From assembly GCA_028564705.1 (NCBI GenBank), contig JAPXFQ010001003.1, positions 2,981,001 to 3,045,000 on the forward strand: DNA of 64,000 nt, read 5' to 3'. Origin of the DNA: Apricaphanius iberus. Lineage: Eukaryota; Chordata; Actinopteri; Cyprinodontiformes; Aphaniidae. Shown here piece after piece: positions 1 to 12,791 of the stretch (its first letter is position 1; the number at the start of each line of letters is the position of its first letter). Below the pieces are notes generated by a model that was given only the letters and a program-made list of their open reading frames with translations, made no database searches and was not told the origin of the DNA. The translations under genes were made by a program, and so were the position numbers.

Positions 1-1158
1 GCTCACATAAACCTCAACATTTATTTCGACAGTTAAACATAATTTCAATACAGACATTTTATGCATGCCCTAGAAGTCATAGCAACTGCTGACTTCACAT
101 ATCACACATCCTGCTCAAAATCACGACCACCTCTAATCGCTTTTTGACAAAACTAAAATAACGACAGCTCCCGCGGTGAATAATTTCCTGTTCTAAAATT
201 TGGAAAGTGTAAGATTCACGCAGCTGAAGTCTGTGCCTTCAGAGACACCACCCAGTTGTATATTAGTATAGGGCATGGAATAGCCTATAATATAAGTTAG
301 TCTGTTTCTCACATCTTACTTAGCATATTTTAATATATTGAGTTTGAAAAGATATTGTAATAAGATCGTCCAATCCAATGCAACCTAGTTTTATTTATGA
401 CGCACATTCAAAAAGACAAAGTGCAATACACTAAACAGGTCAAACTGTTACAACTCCTCAGAAAAATATATTAGTGGATCAAAATAAATTAAAACGTAAT
501 GGAAGTGTTGAGTAACTCAGTTCACAGTGATAAAGATAATATATCACAGGTGTTTATAACGTACAAAATAATAGCTTTCAATGAATATCCTGTTCATTTT
601 ATTTTACATTTTTGTTGACTCATAAAGTACTGAATTAACTCATCATACTTGTAAAAATATGGATTTACAATGTAACCACTGGATGGCAGCATAATCCTTA
701 AAGCTGAAGCTTCTTTGCACAATTTCACTCAATACGTTTATGGTTGTAGGGTTGCCTAATTCAAAGATCATTCAATTAAAAAAAAAAGTAGAAATATGAT
801 TTTAAAATTTTAGGGCTTCATACATTTATATGGCATAATTAGCTGCAACGGAAAAGCAAAAACGGGGTAGGACCTGTTCGAAAAAAAAGATTGAGAACGG
901 GAGGCCAAGAAATGAGGCACCGTTACCATAGAGACACAACGCTACATTCGACGAACAGCAATACTATAGTCTTCTGATCCCTGGTTTGCAAACTAACATT
1001 GTTGTTGTTTCATTTAGATAAGAATGATTAAAAGCCTAAAAAATACTTGTGGTGTAACTAAATGTAAAGCGCTATAGCTTTGTTTTTTAAACTACTTCTC
1101 TCATGTTCCGTGCTTTTAATATGTTGTCCGTGTAGGTGTTCCTGTTGAGTGTGGTAGG
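1..1158. other. 5' flank of the DPY30-domain gene
   Basis: AT-rich non-coding DNA with no credible coding exon on either strand. A possible splice acceptor (tttttaatatgttgtccgtgtag, read in two parts) ends at about 1134, only 25 bases before the ATG, so a 5' UTR intron is possible. The only specific signal seen is the RFX-type X-box listed separately. Confidence 0.6.
922..935 (+). promoter_or_regulatory. Candidate RFX X-box upstream of the DPY30-domain gene
   Basis: The 14 bases GTTACC-AT-AGAGAC fit the X-box consensus RYYNYY-N(1-3)-RRNRAC at every position. The site lies 223 bases upstream of the ATG, the usual range for RFX sites in promoters of ciliary genes. Family knowledge: DPY30-domain proteins occur in cilia, flagella and sperm structures. 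Function at this site is inferred from motif and position only; a degenerate 14-mer can occur by chance. Confidence 0.45.
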
Positions 1159-4100
1159 ATGGACTCGGAGTACATAAAGCAACATCTGGGCCAGTGCCTG
1201 GCGGAGGGACTGGCTGAAGTGGCCGAGCAGCGACCCGTTAACCCTATCCAATATCTGGCTCACTGGCTCTACAAATACACCTCTAATGTTGAATACCAGA
1301 AGGAGGTAAGAAACTGTTTATCTTATTAGCCAGCAGGGGTCACTATACCTCCATTTGTTTAAACTATTTTTTTTATGTTTGTTTAGTTTATGCAAGTCTT
1401 TGTGAAGATATGGTGTCATGCAAAAATTGTGCAGGCGCTCCACAGCACAGGTATCTTTGAGCTCATTAGGTCATTTGCCATCATACATTTTTTTTTTTTT
1501 TTTTGTAAAGTACAAATTAATATAGCCCATTATGTTCTCGCAAGTATTCATATCCTTTCAATTTTTCCATGTCACAGTTACAGACTTCAACAAATTTTAA
1601 TGAGATCTCATGTGATGGACCCAAAAAAGTAGTGGAAAATCTTAAAATAGAGGGGAAATTATGTGTGGGTTTTATTTTTTTTATTTTATTTACATTTTTT
1701 CAAATAAAACGTTTCTATCCACTTAGCCTACTTGGTGGCAAACCTTAAACAGCACTTTTGCCCCCCTTTCAAAAATGACTTTCCTCTTCACTATCTTCCA
1801 TAAAAGGCGATCTTCTATAACTGCTTCTCTGATGTGGTGCTCCTCTTGTAAACTGGGCCTTTATGGTTCCATTCATTTGTTCCTCCACCAAATCTCTAAA
1901 CTGTTTTATAACTTCTGAAGAAAGCTTTCCTGTGGTTATCAGAGTGAAAGAAGTTAAATGCAAATGCATGCCAAGCTATTCTTATTTTATGTGATTATTT
2001 TTTACTCGTCATGCACTACCTAGTATTTGTCTGTGATTTAAAAATCCCAATAAAATCTCTGTGTTCATCTTTCAAAATGTAAGTCACTCTAGATTAACAT
2101 TAATACTACAGATTTTCACTATACTGTTATAGTCTCAATTTGTAGAGTTGTGAAAATGTTTAAACCACTTATCAAAGTTTTCTTTTTTACTTTACTTCCA
2201 AGGAAGATTATCCCGTGAGCAACCACAATTTGCATACAGAGAAGGTAGAGGTGTTGATGATGCGTTCAACACTCTACCTCAACTAATCTTAGATAAATGG
2301 GATGGGGCAAAACATTTTACTCATTTGCTTTTTATTGACTTTTCATCAGCCTTTGACCCATATTTTAGCTGCCTGTCACCATATAGAACGGGATCTATTT
2401 TGTGGGCTGTTTTTTTTTTTTTTTTTTTACAGATGGATCACAGAGTGCTCTACAGAAATCACAGAACACAATCTAATTACAATATCTGTGTTCTATACAA
2501 GTGTTTTATCTAATATACTTTTATCTTCCACTGGCTATTGACCAAGGCAATTTCCTTTCGAAACTTATATTCCTTTTATACCAATGAGTGCAAGCGTCAT
2601 AATATGGGCAGGAACAATATAAAGTTTGCTGACAACTCTGTAATTGTTTCTCATCTGCTTGATGACCAGCTCTGATTTTAACAGTAACTCACATATTGGA
2701 CTTAGACCTCTTCAAACCACTCACATACCTGTCATCAGCAGAGAGGGATCACAAAAACATAAAACTAACCGATTCAACCATAATAATCTCAAACAGTTGT
2801 CCCGAGTCCCACTTTCAATAGGTCATACAGTTACTCCATCCCTAGCGACTGTTAACATGGCTCTTTTAAATGTTCACTCTCTGCTGAACAAAACTTTATA
2901 AAAGACTTGATTTTAGACAATAATCTTCTATGCTTATTTTTAACGGAAACATGGTTGAGTTCAGATGCTCCTGTTGTTCTCACAGAGGCCTCCCCACCAA
3001 ACTTTAATTTTATGTTTTCAACCAGGAATGGAAAAAAAAGGGGGGGCGGAACCGCTTTTGTATGTTCTTTGACTCTTTCTGCAAAACCTGTTTTATTTGA
3101 CAATTTTAACACTTTTGAATATAGTGCAGCTGTTTTTAGCATTCCTCAGATTTTATGTGTTAAACTTTATAGGCCTCCGAAGCACAATGCACTTTTTATT
3201 AAAGAAATTTCAGATTTTTTAAAAAAATTTTACACAACTCCTTTAATAGAATTATTATAGCTGGTGATTTTAATCTACACGTTGATAACCTTTTAGACCC
3301 CGTTGCCGCAGAATTTTAAACAACTTGAATAATATGGATTTTATTCAACATGTTGTGCAGCCGACTCATAACAGAGGACACACCCTGGACTTGGTCATCA
3401 CGTATGGCCTGTCCACCGGTGTGTCCTCTGTTGTGGATCTAGCGGTCTCAGATCATTACTGCGTGTTTTTTAACATTACCAGTATTATTCAGCGGGGAGC
3501 CTCTGTCAGAACTGTAATGAAACGCCATCTAACCCCTGAAGCGGCTGCTGGTTTTCTGGAAGCTTTTAAAGAGATCCCTCCTATTATTTTATCTGCCCCC
3601 TGTGATTTTATTTTCAATGATTTTAACAGTCAAAACATGCATCACCATGGAGAAATGAAAATCTAAAACAGCTAAAGAGAACTTGCAGGGTGGCAGAGAG
3701 GAGATGGAGGAAAAATAAGAACACAATAAGTAAGCAAATTTACACTGAACAATTACAATCATACAACAAAGCAGTTAGAAACTCCAGAAATGATTACTTT
3801 TCCAAAATCATCACTGAAAACAAAAATATTCCTAACATTCTGTTTTCTACAATTTCAAATATTTTGAATAGCAATTCCAATTCTTTCCAGAAAACCCCCT
3901 CAGACGCTCTTTGTGAGGAATATGCTGTCCACTTCAGAGGGAAGGTAGACACCATCAGATGTAATATTTTATCCTCCCAAAGTAGTATGACTTCTGATAA
4001 ATCTGAGAGTTTGTGTATACCTGAGGAAACACTGGACAGTTTTGTCATGGCTGAACCTGAGAGCCTTGATAAAGTTTTCTGCTCCGTGAGGCCCACCACA

Positions 4101-6227
4101 TGTGTTCTGCACTATATTCCCACAGGGTTTTTTAAACAATTTTATGAATATTTTAGAGAGATTTTAACCCTGATGAATTGCTCGCTTCAGACAGGGGTCT
4201 TTCCTGCCGCTTTTAAACGGGCGGTGGTGAGGCCCCTGTTGAAGAAAAGCCATTTAGATTTTAATAATTTAAACAACTTCCGACCGGTATCCAACTTGCC
4301 ATTTTTAAGCAAAATTCTAGAAAAGCTTGTTTTAATTCAACTTGATGATTTTATCAACATTCATAATGTCCTAGATAAATATCAGTTTGGTTTTAGGGTG
4401 AACCACAGCACCGAGACAGCCCTTCTGAAGATTTTAAATGATTTTAGATTATGATGCCCAAAGGGTGACAGCGATGGTTCTACTAGATCTAAGCGCTGAC
4501 TTTGATACAGTAGACAACACTATTCTTTTAACCCGTTTAAAACAGATCGGCCTCTCTGGTGCTGTTCATAAATGGTTCACATCCTACCTCACAGACAGGA
4601 CTTTTAGGGTGAGTTTGGATACCTTTTCCTCTAGGGTCCATAAGATAACATGTGGTGTGCACCAGGGTTCAATTTTAGGCCCAGTGCTTTTTAACCCATA
4701 TATGCTCCCTCTTGGCAGTGTCATCAGGAGACATGGGGTGAATTTCCACAGTAATGCTGATGATACACAACTGTGCATCACCATGTCTCCTGATGACACA
4801 CGGCCAATGGATGCACTTTTTAACTGCATATTAGACATCAAATCCTGGATGGCAGAAAACTTTTTCCAGCTCAACCAGGAAAAAACTGAACTTTTAGTTA
4901 TCGGCCCTGAGGCTCAGAGAGAGAAACCTTTACCAAAACTACAATCATTGTCTTTTAATCCATCTTTACATGTGAAGAACCTGGGTGTGATTTTTGACTT
5001 TGAGCTGACTTTTATCCCTCACATTAAAAACATAACCAAAATAGGTTTTTATAATCTTAAGAACATAGGCAAAGTCCGCCCCACTCTCTCTCGGGCTAAT
5101 ACGGACACGCTAATGCATGCTTTTATCACCAGTAGAATTCACTATTGCAATGCCCTGCTTTCTGGTCTTCCCAAGAAGAGGATTTCAGGTCTACAACTTT
5201 TACAAAACTCAGCAGCACGTGTCCTGACGAAGACCAGGAAGTGGGAGCACATCACTACGGTTTTAGAATCATTGCATTGGCTCCCCGTATGTTTCAGGAT
5301 CGATTTTAGAATACTTCTAATGGTTTTTAAGTGTCTTAACGGTCTTGGGCCTTCTTATCTTTCGGAACTGCTTTTACCGTAGGAACCCGCGCGGTCTCTG
5401 CGCTCCTCTGGCAGCCGTCTCCTCATGATTCCAAAAGTCAGGACACATACCCACGGTGAGGCGTCTTTGCATTATTACGGCCCTCACCTCTGGAACAGGC
5501 TGCGGGAGGACCTCGGGGCTGCAGAGAACCTTCATGTTTTTAAGAACAGGCTCAAGACTCACCTTTTTAGTCTAGCTTTTAAATGATTACTACTTATTCA
5601 GCCTGTTTAGCTGCACTGCTTTCTTAATTTATTTATTTATTTACTATTTATTTATTTTTTAATTATATTTAAGTTTTAATACACAATTTATGTTTTACAG
5701 TTTTACTTTCTCCATTATCACATTTTATTAGTTATTTTATTATCCACATTAGCTTTTGTCATTTTACATTTTACGTATTTTAATCCTTCCAGTGTTTCCT
5801 CTGTGGAGCCCTCTGCCTCAGGTGGGCAGCGGCGGCCTGGGCGCTCCTCCAGTAGTCCCTGGGGATGGTGGTGGTTTCCGCCCTCCCTCCCTGGGCGCCC
5901 TGGTTGGTGCCTCGGCTGCTGCCATAGATCTGCTTGAGTCGAGGCAGATGGCTCCCCTGATGGCGTGTCGTTCCCATCTGTGCTCTACCTATGTATGGTC
6001 TTACGTGTTTTGGGAAGGTGTCTTCGTGTACGTGTGTTTGTTTGTGGATGTGCGCCAGTGTGTGTCTGTGTGTGTTTGGAAAACGGGGTTTGGGAATGAG
6101 GAATAACTGTTATTTTGTTTTCACAATTGCTGGGAAGGGATCGGAATGTAGGTTATGTGAGGTCATTTTAATCTGTAAAGCACTTTGAGCTGCATTTTTT
6201 TGTATGAAAAGCGCTTTATAAATAAAG

Positions 6228-6268
<41 letters not shown>

Positions 6269-9200
6269 CCAGGGCTGTGGTCATAGCACTGTGGTGAAGG
6301 ATTTTATTAGCTGTGTGTGTTATAGTTTTAACATTATTGTTTATTATGCAAGTTATTTCAAATGTAATTGTTCTTTCCTCGTTGCAGAACAAATTGTTCT
6401 TTGGGGGTTAGGGGCTGACATTTTTTTAATCTATAATCCAAAAGTAGTGCCAATCAATACTTAATCTGGTTTTCCAAAGGATTTCAAAATCTTTCTATGT
6501 GGTTTTAATGCTTTTTATTGCATTGCAAAATAGTAGGAAAACAACATAACCATATCCTACCACACTGATTGTTTTGCTGCTTGTACTGTCTTTCTCTTTC
6601 TAAACCTTTACTTTAACTGCTGCAATGTTAAAGCCCTGATATTTGCTAATAACAGAGGTTTAGACAGTCTAAAATCATCAGACTACAAGATGGCACCCAA
6701 ATCTCACCCATCTTTTACCTACAACCCTGCTAACAGACCCTGGAGAACAATAGTTGCACTGGTTCTAAGAAATAAGATAACAAATGCTTCCATATCTTTT
6801 CATGAGAACATATGTCAAACCTATACTAAATTAGATAATATTAATTCTGTGAGGAAAATGTTAAAGGACATGTTAATGTATCACTTTATTTTTGCAGAAA
6901 AGAGAGCGGTTTGCACTCTTGGAGCAGAAGCAGGCTGGAGCTAATGGAGGGAAAGTGTATGAGGAGGAGCTGAAAGAGGAGGAGCAGAAAACCAGGGAAA
7001 CCTTTAAGGAACCTCTAAATGTATGATTATCAATGGTTTTGTGAAGTTTATTTTTCTTTACAGCGTGTTTAATTACTTAGAAGTTGTTTTTATCTCCAGA
7101 AAACACTATCAAATCGTATTTCTTTGCTAAAATAATTACCCAAAAGCATTGCAGAATCTCTAAAAAAGGATAACTGTCAACTTTTTAACAGATGGATCCT
7201 ACAGAACCCAATGCACAAATTGGAGCCACTACAAAGCCAGCTGAGGATGAGAAACTTGAAAACAAAGAGAAATCAAGCTCTCCTGAACCAGAAAGCCTGA
7301 AGCAAAATCCTGATATCACAAAAAAGAACAGTGAACAGGAGGTGATGAAAATTATATATCAAAATGTTGTGTTCCTTCAGGTGGCTCTTGAAGCCTGGTT
7401 GTTGAATGTGCAGTGATCCTTAACAAGCAATAATAAGTGTGCTGAATTAAAAATGTACTTATTACATTGCTTTCATGATGTGTGACTTTGGGCTACAATA
7501 AAATAATTTATATCTGATTATTTTCAAGTGCATAAGAATGTAGGACCTGTGATAATACTTAAAAACTGATATTTACAGATGCTCTGTATTCAATCAGACT
7601 GAGTATTGATCCAGGGTAGTGAATACAAATGTATGCATCTTTTTAAATCTTTCAGACATATTTTGCAAAATATTCATTATGTTATTTTTAAATACAATTA
7701 AATATAATGATGTGACAAAATGTGAAAAAGTTTAGTGAAATGTGTAAAGGTCAAGTCAGCATGTAACAAGATGTATCTGCAACCATGCAAAAAAATTTAA
7801 ACACATTTTTTTTATCTGTTCTACAGGTGAACGTTCAGTCTGAATATCGCAAAAATGAAGAACCAGAGCAGAGTGAACAATTAAAGTCCAACAATACAGA
7901 GAATATGCACAGCAAACCCAATTCTGAAACCTTTGACTCTCCAAATGCAGAGAAGGTGATGCAGGATAAAAATGTGCATGTTGGTGTTTATGGCTGGCCT
8001 CATGTATTCAGATTGAAGAGAAGGAGAGGGCAGATTCAGTGCATGGAAAATGTAGAGCCAGGTGGAGAGAGTGAGCTGACGTTTAGAAGACATGAGGAAA
8101 GAGATGATAGACAAAAAAACAGACTGAGATACGGGAGAATGACAGGAGTATTTCTTTGTCACATTCACTTCAACCTATTTTTCTATCATCCACTTCAAGG
8201 TTGATGAAGATGACAAAAATAAACCTAAGGACTTTGTCCAAGTGGAGGCAACCTCTGCTCTGCAGAGCAAGGAGCACAGCACAGAGAAAGCATTTCCAAT
8301 TGAAGAACAAGAAGAGGTCACGACAGACACCAGAATGGAGACACGAGTACTCAGTCCTAAGGTGGCTCATTGATAAATATGTCCCGTTTTTGGGTTTTTT
8401 TTACTCTCTGCTGCAATGAAAAGTTTGAGAAACAGGAGAACACTACAGGTCAGAGTGAGGAGTAAGAGACTTGCATTGAAGATTCATCATACAGCTGCAT
8501 CCAAATTAATTGGAATATCATCTAAAAACTTTTATGTCATTCATTTCAAAAAGCGAAGCGCATACCACGTTATAGTTTTGCACTGTCGGATGCTGTGGGG
8601 TCTGTATGGCAATTTTGTCAGGCATGTTTGCTACCTAGTTATGTAAAGAAAGTGCTGGTACTTTACAAGTGTGGGATCAGTTTCTGATGGGAAATCAAGT
8701 TTGTCAGAGGCCCTCGCTGCTGTCTGCTAAACCAGTGGTGACTTACAGTGGATCAGGCTTTTTACTGTCCATCTCTAGAGTGTTATAGAGTCTAATTTTG
8801 TGGAGTGGAACAAGAACAAGTGATTAGAATTTGTAGGTGATCCGTCTGTGGGGTGGCTGAGCTGCCTTGGCAGATGTCTGCTCTCACTGAATGCTTCTCT
8901 AGTTATACATGTAGTGAATCTAAATAGAGTTTCACTTTTTGAATTTGAATGATTTAATTCATTTTAAAATGCTGCTACAGACACTGAAAAACAAAACAAA
9001 AACAATTCCCAGAAAATGAAGACAGAGTTTGACTAAAATGTTATTATAAAGCTCTGTGCTTCTTTTCATGAATTACCTGCTTTAGTGTAGTGGTTCATTT
9101 GCCCCACAAATAACCAATCGAAGGAAGATGATCTCTTCTTCAGGTGACTTATCGGTCAGAGTCTGGTGGACATGAAGAGCCAGAACAAACCGACCAACTT

Positions 9201-12200
9201 CAATCAACACCCAGACAAGAAGGCCTTGATTTAAAATCCAACAGTACAGACAACCTTCACAACAAACCAAATCCTGATAAGTTTGTCTCTCCAAATGCAG
9301 AGAAGGTGATGTAGATACAATTTCATTTTTATGTAGGTGATTGTGGCTCACTACATATATTCAGACTGAGGAGAAAGAGAGAGGGACCAGTGCATGAACA
9401 ATATTTGACCATGTGGACGGAGTGAGTTGAAGCTAAAGTTGAGAAGACAGATGAGGAAAGGGAAATGCTTCAAAGAGATCAAAGACAAGAATCAGGCTGA
9501 TTTCAACTTATTTTCCATCTCTTACCTAAAGGTTGATGAAGAAGAGAAGGATAAATCTAAAGACTCTGTCCAAGTGGAGACAAGCTCTACTCTGCACAGT
9601 GAGGAGCTCATAACAGAGAAGACATTTCCAATTGAAGAACAAGGAGTGGCCATGACAGACACCACAATGGAGACACGAGTACTCCATTCTAAGGTGCTGC
9701 TCTGATAAATACGTCCTGTTTTATACTCGTTGCTGCAATATGAAGTTTGAGGAAAAATCTATCTGCTCAAAAGCCAGAAACAGGAGAACATTACATGTCA
9801 GAGTTATGGAATGCTTAACCAGAGTAACCTGAGTCAGGAAGCAGACAAATCACAAGAGAGAGACTACTGATTGTTTGGGCTAAAGCTGAGAGAGTAATAA
9901 TAAGAAGTCAGGCTTGAATTAAGGGAAATTATTGTACGGTCACAGCTAAATGACTTAGAATGTCATCACAAAAAAAATGCAAAAGGTGGACAGCCTGAGA
10001 GAAGGTTTAAAGACAAAGATCAAAGACAAGAATGAGGCTGAGTTCAACTTATTTTCTATCTCTTACCTAAAGGTTGATGAAGAAGAGAAGGATAAATCGG
10101 AAGACCCTGTCCGAGTGGAGACAACCTCTACTCTGCATAGCGAGGAGCTCAGAACAGAAAAGACAATTCCAATTGAAGAGCAAGGAGAGGCCATGACAGA
10201 CACCACAATGGAGACACAAGAGCTTAGTTCTAAGGTGCCTCTCTGATAAATATGTCCTGTTTTTTACTCTTCGCCGCAATGAGAAGTTTGAGAAAAGTTT
10301 ATCTGCACGATAGCCAGAAACAGGAAAATGTTACAGAAAAGAGTTATGGAATGCTTAACCAGAGCATCCCTCCTGAGTCAGTGGGCAGACAAGTCAGAAG
10401 AGAGAGGCCACTATTAGCTCGGGCTAAAAGTGGCAGAGAGTAACAGTGAGAAGTCAGAGACTTGAATTAAAGACAATTTATTGTACAGTTGAAGTAAAAT
10501 GATAGAGTGGAAGGAAAAACAAAGACAAGGATCAGACTAAGATATGGGAGAATAGCCGGAGTATCACTTAAACATATTATGCTCAGCTTCTTTTCTATTG
10601 TTCACTTCCAGGTTGATGAAGAAGACAAAAATAAACCTGAGGACTCTGTCCAAGTGGAGAGAACCTCCTCTATGGAGAGCGAGGAGCTCAGAAAAGAGGA
10701 GACATTTCCAGTTGAGGAAGAAGTATGACAAACACCAAACAAAATAGACTAGAGCCCATTTCTCTTCCTTTTCAGAACCAGCTTTTTGCTCTTTGCTGCA
10801 GTGTGAAGTCTGAAAAGGTTAATTCTGTTCAGGAGAAAGCTACTGGATCTGGTTATTCAACGCATAACCGTAACCTCCCTTTTACGTCAGCAGGCAGACT
10901 GTCATAAGAGTGACACTGATAGCTTTGGCTCCAGGTCTAGAAACAGTGACAAGTCAGATGTTTGTTTTTTTTAAGTTAATTTTAGATATCTAACTTACAG
11001 CTAAACCAAGACAAAGTGGAGATTGTAGTCAGTCCTTAGATTAATCAACTGTTTTGTCTCTTATTTTCTGGAATGGTTATTTTTAGTCTTTTAGGTTTTT
11101 CTGCAGGAAAGCAGATAACGTGAAGATGTACACTCTGTTTTAGAAAAAGTGTTTTCCTATTCAAAGATTTCTTTTGGGTTTTGTTTTTTTTCTTTAATTA
11201 ATGATGAAGGTTGCTAACCATGAGACCATGACAATCAACCAAAGCTAACCTGAGCAAGTGCAAAATAATTTTTTTAATCGATTAATTTATTAAGGTAAAG
11301 AGACTATCAAAACCAACTTGCTACTATGTGTGTGGGGTGTGTTGGGGGGGCATGAGCCCCTCACCAGCACAATAACTTCACCTTGTTAGTCCAGAACACT
11401 TCCTTAAAAACTCCTGGGCGTCATCAGGACGTTACTTTTGGTAAATGCTATACAGCCTTTTTGTTATTTTTAGCCAGCTGTGGATTCTGCTTCGGAACTT
11501 TAGTTTTGTCCAGTCTCTTTGTTATTGTTGATTCATGATCACTGACCTAACAAAGTGAAGCCTACAGGGCTTTAGATGTTGTTTCAGTTGTTTTCTGTTG
11601 TCTATCTGTAGATAATGGCTTTCATTGTTTTTTACTAAGGTCACAATCACTAAATTATAATGAAATCAGCTGAAAACATTTGATTTGCTCAGGTTATCTT
11701 TGACTCATAATATTTGTTTTATTATCTTAAACAATTAGATGTGATAGGAAAGTATACTTAGGTTTGTGGTGCATTCCATAATCTAATTCACATCTACACA
11801 TATTCATATAGGATGATCATGCTGATAAAGATGACGGTGGTAAATCTGAAGAACCTGCCCAACCAGAGGCAAACTCAACTCTTCAGAGTGAAGATCTTGA
11901 ACAAGATGAAATAGTTCCTAATCAAAACGAAGAAAACGTTGCTGAAACCAGACAAGAGACACAAAAATCAAGCTCCCCCACTCTTCAAGACCAGAAACAG
12001 GTGGCTCATTCTGTAGTTTTATTTACTTCAAATTTTAAATTATTTTCTTTTTTTATCTGTATTTTTGCAAATGCATAATTATACTATAAAAAATAAATCT
12101 TTGTGAGATGTTTAATGTGTATCTGTAATGTTTTTGGATGCATAATCTCAGGAGACAGAGGGAGACCAAACGGATGAGACAGCTGATAGCTCGGTTCCAG

Positions 12201-12226
12201 CTGAAAGTGACCCCTCACAAGAATGA
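1159..12226 (+). CDS. dydc1/2: DPY30 domain-containing protein (DYDC1/DYDC2 family) with expanded acidic tail
   Basis: Coding exons: 1159-1305, 6898-7020, 7192-7341, 7827-7955, 8200-8361, 9144-9305, 9532-9693, 10073-10234, 10612-10722, 11812-12000, 12152-12226 (stop TGA). All have AG/GT borders and all introns are phase 0; the sum is about 523 aa. Exon 1 carries the Dpy-30 motif (residues about 28-40, [13 protein letters not shown]), which in this family forms a dimerising helical bundle that docks partner proteins. Exon 2 is a charged helix like that of human DYDC1. The start has A at -3 and G at +4. Human DYDC1 and DYDC2 are about 177 aa; here the rest is a low-complexity Glu/Lys/Ser/Thr tail made of copies of two exon types. 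It lies upstream of PRXL2A, as DYDC1/2 do in human. Which paralogue it corresponds to is not resolved. Use of every repeated exon in one transcript is inferred from splice sites and frame. Confidence 0.85.
2202..2668 (+). mobile_element. LINE reverse-transcriptase fragment (Rex1/CR1-like)
   Basis: Broken frames on the plus strand read like part of a non-LTR reverse transcriptase: [17 protein letters not shown], then [12 protein letters not shown], and after a deletion [20 protein letters not shown]. These are the finger/palm motifs of Jockey-superfamily LINEs. The segment is interrupted by a T run at 2411-2428 and ends where the L2 element begins. Clade assignment is from memory of family motifs. 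Confidence 0.65.
2669..6268 (+). mobile_element. L2-clade LINE, near full coding length but frameshifted
   Basis: Runs plus strand inside intron 1 of the DPY30 gene. The apurinic-type endonuclease is visible at about 2857-3500 ([45 protein letters not shown]). The reverse transcriptase spans about 4200-5380 ([58 protein letters not shown]). The YADD box is altered to NADD ([10 protein letters not shown], about 4746-4775). Stops and frameshifts divide it into at least four frames (2857, 3325, 3690, 4438), so it is not active. The 3' UTR includes a short GC-rich stretch at 5800-5970 and ends in the conserved L2-type tail (CACTTTGAGCTGC, GCGCTTTATAAATAAAG) followed by (TTGA)10. Confidence 0.9.
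6229..6268 (+). repeat. (TTGA)10 microsatellite, 3' terminus of the L2 element
   Basis: Ten perfect TTGA copies directly follow the LINE tail. L2-clade elements end in short tandem repeats instead of poly-A, so this marks the 3' end of the insertion. Confidence 0.95.
7590..7765 (+). mobile_element. Tc1-like relic, 3' end (family A)
   Basis: Degenerate match to the end of a common fish Tc1 element: gagtattgatccagg, gtgaatacaaatgtatgc, then tgtgacaaaatgtgaaaaag. Only the tail remains, ending about 60 bases before the 7827 exon. Confidence 0.6.
7827..12000 (+). repeat. Tandemly amplified exon units of the DPY30-domain gene
   Basis: Two exon types recur. Type 1 exons (7827-7955 and 9144-9305) both end in SPNAEK. 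Type 2 exons (8200, 9532, 10073, 10612, and a diverged copy at 11812) begin VDEE/VDED and share a core like DSVQVE.TS followed by FPIEEQ. Three type 2 copies are exactly 162 nt; the 10612 copy is cut to 111 nt by an earlier donor. The flanking introns are duplicated too: starts at 9532, 10073 and 10612 are 541 and 539 bases apart, and type 1 to type 2 spacing is 373 and 388. Post-exon intron sequence (ctgataaatatgtcctg and gagttatggaatgcttaacc) recurs in successive units. Confidence 0.9.
8488..8985. mobile_element. Non-autonomous Tc1-like element (family B ends)
   Basis: The left edge (cagctgcatccaaattaattgg, split by drift, then aatatcatc) and the right edge (agtttcactttttgaatttg followed by atttaattcattttaaaatg) match the two ends of the Tc1 family seen full length at 20460-21640. 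No transposase is left between them. It sits inside the repeated exon region and lengthens one unit. Confidence 0.5.
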
Positions 12227-12271
12227 ACGGTGTGAGTCAGCAAAGGGAACCTGAAGAATCTCTCAAAGACT

Positions 12272-12277
12272 AATAAA
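12272..12277 (+). promoter_or_regulatory. Polyadenylation signal of the DPY30-domain gene
   Basis: AATAAA 46 bases after the TGA stop. It is the first canonical signal downstream and gives a very short 3' UTR; later signals could also be used. Confidence 0.6.
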
Positions 12278-12654
12278 ATAGGACATAATGTTAGAAAACA
12301 TGTTACCCAAGTTACCTGAAGTACTTCTGTTCAATCTATTTGATTTTCTTTCAGTGTGATGTTGACAAAAAGTTGCTAGCATAGGTGTGTGTTACATACA
12401 GAAGTAGATCAAGTCAGTTGAGCTCATCATACATCCGCTCCATCTTTTAGATCAGTTTGAACAATATTAAAGTCTTACCATAAATATTGTTGTCCTGTTT
12501 TTGCATAAACATTTTATTAGGCATTGATCAAATTATAATAATTTATATTTTTTTTTCTCCAAAAGTACCCACTGCTAAAACCTTAAATAGAAACTTTAAG
12601 AGGTCCTGCTTGCAGCTATGTGGGAGTCAGCGCAAACCATTTGAAGGTGATTTG

Positions 12655-12753
12655 ATCAGATGTTATCAATACTGAATATTTTGGCCTACAGGGACAAGAT
12701 GCCATTTATCTTTAAGCCAGACAAAGATGGCCCACCATACTTTTCAGATTTTC

Positions 12754-12791
<38 letters not shown>

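Noticed and set aside
4438..5382. 314-codon plus-strand frame as a host gene
   Set aside because: It is the reverse-transcriptase domain of the L2 element.
7827..10722. CRISPR-like array suggested by regular repeats
   Set aside because: Units are exons with splice sites at 540-bp spacing in a vertebrate genome; there are no short direct repeats with unique spacers.
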